DNA of 41,128 nt from Cryobacterium sp. Its GTDB lineage: Bacteria > Actinomycetota > Actinomycetes > Actinomycetales > Microbacteriaceae. The notes under the pieces were generated by a model, which did not search any database, was not told the DNA's origin, and saw only the letters and a program-made list of their open reading frames with translations. Position numbers and translations under genes: made by a program. Numbering within the stretch: position 1 is the stretch's first letter; each line of letters begins with the position of its first letter. The stretch lies in NCBI RefSeq assembly GCF_026786305.1, contig NZ_JAJAYI010000010.1:1-41128 (forward strand), in the 5' to 3' direction. Of this stretch, positions 30,651 to 37,159 are shown piece by piece.

Positions 30651-32374
30651 TGGTGCCCGTGACAGTCACGACCGACTCGTTGCTGAAGGGCCTCGACGAA
30701 CAGCAGCGCATCGCCGCCGAAGCGCTGATCGGCCCCGTCTGTATGCTCGCCGGAGCTGGAACCGGCAAGACCCGCGCCATCACCCACCGCATCGCGCTCG
30801 GCGTGCTGACCGGCGCCTACGCCCCCAACCGGGTGATGGCGCTCACCTTCACGAGCCGCTCGGCCGCCGAACTGCGTGGTCGCCTGCGCCAGCTCGGCGC
30901 CGGGGGGGTGGCCGCCCGCACGTTCCACGCCGCCGCGCTGTCGCAGCTGAACTACTTCTGGCCACACGTGGTCGGCGGGCAGGCGCCGCGCATCCTCGAC
31001 GGCAAGGGCCGCATTCTCGGGCACGCCGCCGAGGCCCTGCACCTCAAGATCGATACGGCCACCCTGCGCGACCTTGCCGCCGAGGTGGAATGGCGCAAAA
31101 CCGCGGGCCTGAGCATCGAACAGTACGCGGCCGGCATCGCCCGCCGCAGCCTCCCCGGCCGGCTTGACGTCGACCAGGTCGTCGCCCTGCAACAGACCTA
31201 CGAGAAGCTCAAAGACGAACGCAAGCAGATCGACTTTGAAGATGTGCTGCTCGCTATGGCCGGCATGATCGAGGCCGAACCGTCGGTGGCCCTCCAGGTG
31301 CGGGAACAGTACCGATTCTTCGTCGTCGACGAATACCAGGACGTCTCCCCGCTGCAGCACGACCTGCTCGCGCTCTGGCTCGGTGACCGCCGCGACCTGT
31401 GCGTCGTCGGCGACGCCAGCCAGACCATCTACTCATTCGCCGGTGCCCGCAGCGACTACCTGCTCGACTTTCCCAAACACTATGAAGATGCCACGGTGGT
31501 GCGCCTCGAGCAAAACTACCGGTCCACCGCGCCCATCGTCGCCACCGCCAACCAGCTCATGCGCGGCCGCTCCGGTGCACTGACCCTGCACGCCGCACAA
31601 TCCGACACCGGCCCCGATCCGACCGTTCGTGGCTACGCATCCGATATGGCCGAGGCCCGCGGCGTTGCCGAGCAGATTCTGCAACTCATCGACTCCGGCA
31701 CCAAACCCGAAGACGTGGCCGTACTGTTCCGGGTCAACGTGCAGGCAGCGCTGCTCGAAACGGCGCTGACCGAGGTGGGGGTGAGCTACCAGATTCGCGG
31801 AGCCAAACGGTTCTTCGACCTGCCCGAGGTGAAGCAGGCGGTTATGAGCCTGCGCGCGGCATCCGTTTCAATCATCGGGGAACCGCTGTTCAAATCGGTC
31901 AGCGACGTGCTGCGTTCCCTCGGCTGGAGCCAGACCGCCCCGGAGACGCGCGGCGCCGTGCAGGCCCGGTGGGAATCGCTCAACGCACTGATGGGCCTGG
32001 TCGACCAGGCCGCTGCGGGCACCACCTTTCGCCAGTTCACCGACGAACTCATGGAACGCCAGGCCGGCCAGCACGAACCGACGGTGTCGGCTGTGACGCT
32101 CGCCACCATGCACTCGGCCAAGGGCCTCGAGTGGGACGCCGTGTTCGTGGTCGGCCTGAGCGAGGGCCTCGTGCCGATCAGTTATGCGAGCACGTTCGAG
32201 CAAATCGACGAGGAACGCCGGCTGCTCTACGTCGGCATCACACGGGCCCGTCGGCGACTCGCGCTCAGCTGGTCGTCCGCGGGCGTGCAGGCTCGAGCAG
32301 CTCGGGAACGATCCCGTTTTCTGCAAGAGCTTGGCAACCGCACCGCTCGTGGAGCCGGTGCACGGACCGCGTAA
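30650..32374 (+). CDS. uvrD2: UvrD2-type SF1A DNA helicase without HRDC domain
   Basis: 574 residues. Walker A GAGTGKT (35-41) and motif II VVDEYQDVSPLQ are intact, as are GDASQTIYSFAGA, LEQNYRST, TMHSAKGLEWDAVFVVGLSE and YVGITRARRRL, so the motor is complete. Mycobacterial UvrD2 is about 700 residues and ends with a four-cysteine linker and HRDC domain; this protein stops right after motif VI at SRFLQELGNRTARGAGARTA and has neither. ATG 30650 overlaps the nudC stop by 1 bp; GTG 30647 is an equally possible coupled start. Its 3' end overlaps the convergent TOMM-like gene by 110 bp. Confidence 0.88.
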   Translation: MVPVTVTTDSLLKGLDEQQRIAAEALIGPVCMLAGAGTGKTRAITHRIALGVLTGAYAPNRVMALTFTSRSAAELRGRLRQLGAGGVAARTFHAAALSQLNYFWPHVVGGQAPRILDGKGRILGHAAEALHLKIDTATLRDLAAEVEWRKTAGLSIEQYAAGIARRSLPGRLDVDQVVALQQTYEKLKDERKQIDFEDVLLAMAGMIEAEPSVALQVREQYRFFVVDEYQDVSPLQHDLLALWLGDRRDLCVVGDASQTIYSFAGARSDYLLDFPKHYEDATVVRLEQNYRSTAPIVATANQLMRGRSGALTLHAAQSDTGPDPTVRGYASDMAEARGVAEQILQLIDSGTKPEDVAVLFRVNVQAALLETALTEVGVSYQIRGAKRFFDLPEVKQAVMSLRAASVSIIGEPLFKSVSDVLRSLGWSQTAPETRGAVQARWESLNALMGLVDQAAAGTTFRQFTDELMERQAGQHEPTVSAVTLATMHSAKGLEWDAVFVVGLSEGLVPISYASTFEQIDEERRLLYVGITRARRRLALSWSSAGVQARAARERSRFLQELGNRTARGAGARTA

Positions 32375-33110
32375 TTGTACCGGTGGCGGCGTCAATGCGC
32401 AGCGATCGGGCGAACACCGCAGACCGGCCCGTCTCCAGGCGATCCTGCACGAGCCCGGCCACCCGGGCTGCGACCTCGAAGCTCAGCCTGGGCGTTTCAC
32501 TCGGGGCCTGCCGCGGGGCAAGCTGGCAGGCCATGGCCGGCCAGGCCGGATCGTCATCGACGTGCGCGAGTTCGAGACAGGTCAAGCAGGGCCCGAGGCC
32601 GGGTTCGACCAGCGGCCCGACCCGCGCGGCGCTGTCGCTGAAGACCACCGGCAGGTGGGGAATGTCACGGCGCAGCCAGTGTCCGTGACGTTCGGGAGAG
32701 AGAACGTACTGCCCGACCAGCACGGCCAGCTCGGGTTCGTCACCGGGTAGCGGTTCCTCGATGCTGAGGTTGGCCAGTAGGGTGCGCACGCGAAACGCGG
32801 TTCGTCCGACGCCATCGACAAACACAGTGCGGGTCAGCGGGGCGGCCGGTGGTCCCGCATCGTCGGGCACGAACAGCAGCACCGGCTCGAGCAGATCAAG
32901 CAGATCCGCCACCTCGGCAGCGGATGCCCCGGCGAGCGTTCCCAGCAGCATCGCACCCGATCGATGCACCCCAACGGCCAGGGCTGACAGCACGGCCTCG
33001 TGGGCGACCGTCAGCCCGCCGATCGTCACAACGGCGTGGTCGATGCCGAGTTGAACGCAATCCGGTGTGCGCCACACCAGCGGGTAGCGAGGATTCAGTC
33101 GAAGAGCCAT
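32265..33110 (-). CDS. TOMM cyclodehydratase-like (E1/leader-binding type) orphan protein
   Basis: 281 residues. The segment GPLVEPGLGPCLTCLELAHV followed by DDDPAWPAMACQL is characteristic of E1-like/leader-peptide-binding proteins of thiazole/oxazole-modified peptide (TOMM) biosynthesis. Cys175-x-x-Cys178 and a late Cys257-x-Cys259 (HERCGCQAL) could form the structural zinc tetrathiolate of that family. No YcaO enzyme, dehydrogenase or precursor peptide is visible nearby. A similar gene (Rv3196-type) follows uvrD2 in mycobacteria, so this is a conserved housekeeping association rather than a typical cluster. ATG 33110 begins MALRLNPRYPLVWRTPD; a longer reading to 33188 is less likely. No good ribosome site is seen. 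Confidence 0.72.
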   Translation of the reverse strand: MALRLNPRYPLVWRTPDCVQLGIDHAVVTIGGLTVAHEAVLSALAVGVHRSGAMLLGTLAGASAAEVADLLDLLEPVLLFVPDDAGPPAAPLTRTVFVDGVGRTAFRVRTLLANLSIEEPLPGDEPELAVLVGQYVLSPERHGHWLRRDIPHLPVVFSDSAARVGPLVEPGLGPCLTCLELAHVDDDPAWPAMACQLAPRQAPSETPRLSFEVAARVAGLVQDRLETGRSAVFARSLRIDAATGTITRSVHRLHERCGCQALAENGIVPELLEPARPRTTS

Positions 33111-33172
33111 GCCGACATGATGACGCACATGTCGCACGCGTGAATTAGTTCTCCACAGGCAGGGGACTGAGC

Positions 33173-33225
33173 GTGCGGGCGCGCTCACGATGAATATTGG
33201 GATTCAACGATCACGCGGCCCGCAC
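33173..33225 (-). terminator. Long-loop inverted repeat between adhP and the TOMM-like gene
   Basis: GTGCGGGC (33173-33180) and GCCCGCAC (33218-33225) are perfect complements around a 37-nt AT-richer loop. The structure lies just after the adhP stop and could attenuate read-through into the TOMM-like gene. No T-run is present, so the call is tentative. I see nothing else in the 141-bp gap. Confidence 0.3.
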
Positions 33226-33251
33226 CTCAGCGCATATCGGGGCGGGGCGAA

Positions 33252-34313
33252 CTAGTAGCGAATGACCACGCGACCGTCGATCTTGCCGTGCTTCATCTCG
33301 TCGAGCACCTCGTTGACCTCGTCGATGCGGCGTTCGGAGACCGTGGGGTGAATCTGACCGCGGGCGTAGAACTGCAGGGCTTCTTCCATGTCCTGGCGGG
33401 TGCCCACGATGGAGCCGCGAATGGTGAGGCCCTTGAGGACGATGTCGAAGATCGGCGCGGGAAAGTCTCCCGGCGGCAGACCGTTGAAGACGATGGTGCC
33501 GCCGCGACGGGTCATGCCGATAGCCTGGCCGAACGCGGCCGGGTGTACCGCGGTGACGAGCACGCCGTGCACACCGCCGGTGGCTCTCTGAATGGCGGCG
33601 ACCGGGTCTTCGTCGAGCGCGTTGATTACGAGCTCAGCGCCGTGCTGGCGGGCGAGGGCGAGCTTGTCGTCGGCGATGTCGACGGCTGCAACGCGTAGGC
33701 CCATCGCCTTGGCGTACTGCACGGCGATGTGGCCGAGGCCGCCGATGCCGGAGATGACCACCCACTGGCCCGGACGGGCCTCGGTCATCTTGAGTCCCTT
33801 ATACACGGTGACCCCGGCGCACAGCACCGGAGCGATCTCGATCGGGTCGGCGCCGTGGGGAATACGCACGGCGAAGCGCGAGTCGACGAGCATGTACTGC
33901 CCGAACGATCCGTCCACGCTGTAGCCGCCGTTCTGCTGCGCTTCGCATAGGGTTTCCCAGCCGGTGCGGCAGTATTGGCAGCTGCCGCAGGCGCTCCAGA
34001 GCCAGGCGTTACCGACGAGGTCGCCGATAGCGAGGTCGTCGACGCCAGCTCCGAGGGCGACGATCTCGCCGACCCCCTCGTGGCCGGGAATGAACGGCGG
34101 GCTCGGCTTGACCGGCCAGTCGCCCTCCATGGCGTGCAGGTCTGTGTGGCAGACGCCGCTGCTGATCAGCTTGACCAGGGCCTGTCCGGGGCCCGGCGTC
34201 GGTACCGGAACCTCATCGATCGTTAAGTTCCGGCCGAACTCATGCACGACGGCCGCGTGCATGGTCGTCGGTACCCGGGTGGATGTGCTCGTCGCGGTAT
34301 CGGTTGTTGTCAT
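33252..34313 (-). CDS. adhP: Zinc-dependent alcohol dehydrogenase, AdhP type
   Basis: 353-residue medium-chain dehydrogenase/reductase oxidising primary alcohols with NAD. Catalytic zinc ligands are Cys in GVCHTDLHA, His-Glu in PGHEGVGEIV, and a later Cys in the GWETLCEAQQ region. The structural zinc cysteines are in ACGSCQYCRTGWETLC. The nucleotide-binding glycines are GIGGLGHIAVQYAKAMG. ATG 34313 is chosen because GAAGGAG lies 7 nt upstream; the in-frame TTG at 34319 is too close to it. An inverted repeat brackets the ribosome site and a palindrome lies further upstream, so expression is probably regulated. It interrupts an otherwise conserved repair/protease neighbourhood and may be an acquisition there. 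Confidence 0.93.
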   Translation of the reverse strand: MTTTDTATSTSTRVPTTMHAAVVHEFGRNLTIDEVPVPTPGPGQALVKLISSGVCHTDLHAMEGDWPVKPSPPFIPGHEGVGEIVALGAGVDDLAIGDLVGNAWLWSACGSCQYCRTGWETLCEAQQNGGYSVDGSFGQYMLVDSRFAVRIPHGADPIEIAPVLCAGVTVYKGLKMTEARPGQWVVISGIGGLGHIAVQYAKAMGLRVAAVDIADDKLALARQHGAELVINALDEDPVAAIQRATGGVHGVLVTAVHPAAFGQAIGMTRRGGTIVFNGLPPGDFPAPIFDIVLKGLTIRGSIVGTRQDMEEALQFYARGQIHPTVSERRIDEVNEVLDEMKHGKIDGRVVIRY

Positions 34314-34315
34314 TG

Positions 34316-34333
34316 CCAAACTCCTTCGTTTGG
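34316..34333 (-). promoter_or_regulatory. Hairpin bracketing the adhP ribosome-binding site
   Basis: On the minus strand CCAAAC-GAAGGA-GTTTGG forms a perfect 6-bp stem whose loop carries most of the adhP Shine-Dalgarno; the stem's 3' arm ends 2 nt before the ATG. It could modulate ribosome access, for example with temperature. Confidence 0.45.
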
Positions 34334-34376
34334 GACATTTCGTCCGTTGGATGACGGTAGGCCAACAAAGGTTGCG

Positions 34377-34386
34377 GCAACGTTGC
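34377..34386. promoter_or_regulatory. Palindromic operator candidate upstream of adhP
   Basis: GCAACGTTGC is a perfect 10-bp palindrome within GTTGCGGCAACGTTGCGG (34371-34388), where GTTGCGG is also directly repeated. It lies about 65 bp upstream of the adhP ATG, a suitable place for a regulator site. The regulator is unknown. Confidence 0.4.
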
Positions 34387-34415
34387 GGCCCCCGTTGAGG
34401 GGTGGAGACGTGTTT

Positions 34416-35798
34416 CTACTCCTCGTGCGGGCGCTCGGCTCCGTCATCACGCAGCAGGTCTTCGAGCGCCTGGTCGACGTCGTCGAGCACCGTGGGCTCC
34501 CCACGGGCCACGCTCGTGAGCTGAATGATCAGCCGTTGGGGGTCGTCGATGTCCTGCTCGGTCGGCAGCAGGTCGGGGTGCGACCAGAGCGCGTCTCGCG
34601 CTTGGTTGCCGACGGCATCCGTCACGGCTTGCCACATAGCGGCGGCCTCCCGCAGCCGGCGCGGTCGCAGTTCGAGACCAACGAGCGTCGCGAAAGCGGA
34701 TTCGGCCGGACCACCGGAGGCCCGGCGGCGTTTGACCGTCTCGGCAATGGCATCCGCTTTGGGCAGGCGGATCGTAGCGCGAGCGGTGACGACGTCGACC
34801 CAGCCCTCGACCAGGGCGAGCATCGTTTCGAGGCGGGAGAGGGCCGCGAGCTGCGACTCGGACTTCTGCTGAATGAGGGAACCGTCGACCATGGCCTGGC
34901 GCAGGTCTTCGGGGTTGGACGGGTCGAAGCTTCCGGCCAGTTCTTCGAGCCGGCTGGAGTCGATGCTGATTCCGCGCGCGTACGCGGTGACCGCGCTGGT
35001 GAGGTGCAGGCGCAGCCAGCGCGCGTGACGAAACAGTCGAGCGTGGGCGAGCTCGCGCACGGCGAGATAAATCTGCACCTGATCGGCGGGAACGTCGAGG
35101 CCGGTGCCGAAGTCGGCAACGTTCTGGGGGAGCAGAGCGGCCTGCTGCTCGCCGAGCAGCGGAATGCCAACATCGCCGCCACTGACGACCTCGCTGGCCA
35201 GTTGGCCGACGACTTGGCCGAGCTGCATGGCAAACAGGGTGCCGCCGATGCTGCGAACAAGCTGGCTCGCGTTGGCGACCATACCCTGCATCTCTTCGGG
35301 CACCTGTTCGGCGAACACCCGGGTGAGGGAGTCGGAGATGCTCGTGGCGACGGGCTCGGCCAGCTGGGTCCACAGTGGCATGGTCGCGGTGACCCATTCG
35401 CGGCGGGTCATCAGGCGCGGTTCAACCGTGAGTTCGGCGACGGTGATGACGTCATCGAGCCAGAGGGCCGCGATGTGAAAGGCCTGGCGTAGCTGGGTCT
35501 GCTGCTCGTCGGTCGCCGTGAGTTGGCCGTTGGCCGCTCGCTGCTGACCCTGGGTGAGCGCAATCTGCCAGTCCACGCCGGTGCCCTGCGTATTGAGTGC
35601 GCCCTGCAGCTGTTGCATGAGCGCGGCCACGCTGGCAGGGTCATTGGGCAGGCCGGCGGCACCGGCGAGCTGGCTCGGGTCGATGCCGCTCTTGCCGCTC
35701 AGAATGTCGCGCAGCATGTCTCGGAACTCATCACCGTCGTGGTGATCTCCGGGCTCGCCGGGGTTCTGGTCCTTCGGGGGTAGGGAGTCGTCGGCCAC
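34416..35798 (-). CDS. Zincin-like putative metalloprotease (DUF2342 / F420-associated family)
   Basis: 460 residues of the actinobacterial family annotated as zinc-dependent metalloprotease (Rv3195-type, zincin-like). The candidate metal helix reads YLAVRELAHARLFRHARWL, which has glutamate and histidine but not a canonical HExxH, so activity is uncertain. The N-terminus is acidic and Pro/Asp-rich (MADDSLPPKDQNPGEPGDHH), followed by helical segments with Gln/Ala-rich stretches. GTG 35798 is preceded by GAGAGGGG at 6 nt. It is divergent from the ylbL-like protease gene, the same arrangement as in mycobacteria. No F420 genes are in the window to support the family name. Confidence 0.82.
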   Translation of the reverse strand: MADDSLPPKDQNPGEPGDHHDGDEFRDMLRDILSGKSGIDPSQLAGAAGLPNDPASVAALMQQLQGALNTQGTGVDWQIALTQGQQRAANGQLTATDEQQTQLRQAFHIAALWLDDVITVAELTVEPRLMTRREWVTATMPLWTQLAEPVATSISDSLTRVFAEQVPEEMQGMVANASQLVRSIGGTLFAMQLGQVVGQLASEVVSGGDVGIPLLGEQQAALLPQNVADFGTGLDVPADQVQIYLAVRELAHARLFRHARWLRLHLTSAVTAYARGISIDSSRLEELAGSFDPSNPEDLRQAMVDGSLIQQKSESQLAALSRLETMLALVEGWVDVVTARATIRLPKADAIAETVKRRRASGGPAESAFATLVGLELRPRRLREAAAMWQAVTDAVGNQARDALWSHPDLLPTEQDIDDPQRLIIQLTSVARGEPTVLDDVDQALEDLLRDDGAERPHEE

Positions 35799-35956
35799 TT
35801 CAGGCCCCTCTCAGTCGCTTACTTCTACGCTAGTGCGAGTAGCCCGCTCGGGGCTGGGAAATATCCTAGGCTGGAGCGCTTGTTGTGCGCCCGTCGCGAA
35901 CACGGCCCCGTTGCCACACCCACAGCACGAATACAGCACAACACGGAAGGAGCACG

Positions 35957-37057
35957 GTGGCTCTCTTCACCGATGACTCACCGGCACCGCACGGTGCGCG
36001 GCGTCGCCGCCCCTCGATCGGCTGGTCGGCGCTGTTGATCGCCCTCGTGGCTGGGGTGATCCTCGGCATCATGCCGGCCCCCTACGTCATCGAGAAGCCC
36101 GGCCCGGTCTATAACACCCTCGGCTCGGCGACCTACGACGACGTGGAAACCGCCCTCATCACCATCCCCGTCGAAACGGTCTACCCGACCAAGGGCACGC
36201 TCGACCTACTCACCGTGTCGCTGCTCGGCAACCGGGAGAACCGCCCGAGCTGGCTCACCGTCGCGGGAGCCTGGCTCGACCCGAGCGAGGCCGTGCTGCC
36301 CATCGACCAGGTCTTTCCCGCGAACGTCAGCACCGAACAGCGTGATGCACAGAGCAGCGCGGACATGATTAACTCCCAACAGGATGCCATCGCGGCAGCA
36401 CTAACCCACCTCGGCTACGACTACCCCACCACGGTATCGGTGGTCAGTCTGCCCGACGGTTCTCCGGCTGACGGCGTCATCGAGCCCAAGGATCTGATTT
36501 CCGCCGTGAACGGTACACCGGTGGCCAGCGTCGCCGAGTTGCGGGCCACCCTGCAGGCCAACGGGGCTGAGAAAGCGGCGAGCCTCGACATTGTGCGTGG
36601 CGGAGTCGCCCAGACCGTCTCGGTAACGCCGGTCGACCAGGACGGCACGGTCGTGGCGGGGGTCAACGTGTCGGTTGCCTACGACTTTCCGTTCGAGGTA
36701 CAGATTCAACTCGACAAGGTCGGCGGTCCGAGTGCCGGCATGATGTTCGCTCTCGGAATCATCGACAAGCTCACGCCGGGACAATTGCAGGGCGGCGAAA
36801 ACGTGGCCGGTACCGGAACGATCGACCAGTCGGGCGTGGTCGGCCCGATTGGCGGCATTCAGCAAAAGCTGCACGGCGCGGTCGAAAACGGGTCCAGCTG
36901 GTTTTTGGCACCGGTCGATAACTGCAACGAAGTCACCGGCAATATTCCTGATGGCCTGAGCGTGTTCTCGGTTGCCACTCTCGATGACGCGCTGACCGCC
37001 CTCGATGCCATCAAAGCCGGCGACACGAGCGGCCTGCCCACCTGTCCCGCCAAATAA
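35957..37057 (+). CDS. YlbL-type PDZ/Lon-like membrane serine protease
   Basis: 366 residues. One N-terminal membrane helix (about residues 23-42, WSALLIALVAGVILGIMPAP) precedes the conserved APYVIEKPGPVYNTLG. A PDZ domain covers about 170-225 (GVIEPKDLISAVNGTPVASV). The C-terminal S16 Lon-like domain has catalytic Ser259 in GGPSAGMMFALG and Lys304 in IGGIQQKLHGA. Members (B. subtilis YlbL, Rv3194c) are membrane-tethered quality-control proteases. GTG 35957 is preceded by GGAAGGAG at 4 nt; a longer reading from 35885 would add unlikely basic sequence. UPF0182 follows after 102 bp, again as in mycobacteria. Confidence 0.92.
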   Translation: MALFTDDSPAPHGARRRRPSIGWSALLIALVAGVILGIMPAPYVIEKPGPVYNTLGSATYDDVETALITIPVETVYPTKGTLDLLTVSLLGNRENRPSWLTVAGAWLDPSEAVLPIDQVFPANVSTEQRDAQSSADMINSQQDAIAAALTHLGYDYPTTVSVVSLPDGSPADGVIEPKDLISAVNGTPVASVAELRATLQANGAEKAASLDIVRGGVAQTVSVTPVDQDGTVVAGVNVSVAYDFPFEVQIQLDKVGGPSAGMMFALGIIDKLTPGQLQGGENVAGTGTIDQSGVVGPIGGIQQKLHGAVENGSSWFLAPVDNCNEVTGNIPDGLSVFSVATLDDALTALDAIKAGDTSGLPTCPAK

Positions 37058-37091
37058 CATCACGAAGCAGGCACAGCCACGAGTGGCAAAG

Positions 37092-37133
37092 ATGACTCTC
37101 TCCTGGCGCGTCAGTAAGATAAGGGTCGACCCT
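37092..37133 (+). promoter_or_regulatory. Promoter of the UPF0182 gene with overlapping palindrome
   Basis: ATGACT (37092-37097) and TAAGAT (37115-37120) are 17 bp apart, fitting a housekeeping-type promoter. The predicted start near 37127 falls inside a perfect 12-bp palindrome AGGGTCGACCCT (37122-37133), a position suited to a repressor. The coding start at 37160 then has an AAGAGG ribosome site (37147-37152). Confidence 0.55.
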
Positions 37134-37159
37134 GATCACTTAGAGCAAGAGGCCAATTC

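Noticed and set aside
35841..35855. Small hairpin AGCCC-GCTCG-GGGCT in the gap before the ylbL-like gene
   Set aside because: Five base pairs in GC-rich DNA are expected by chance; no matching promoter geometry was found around it.
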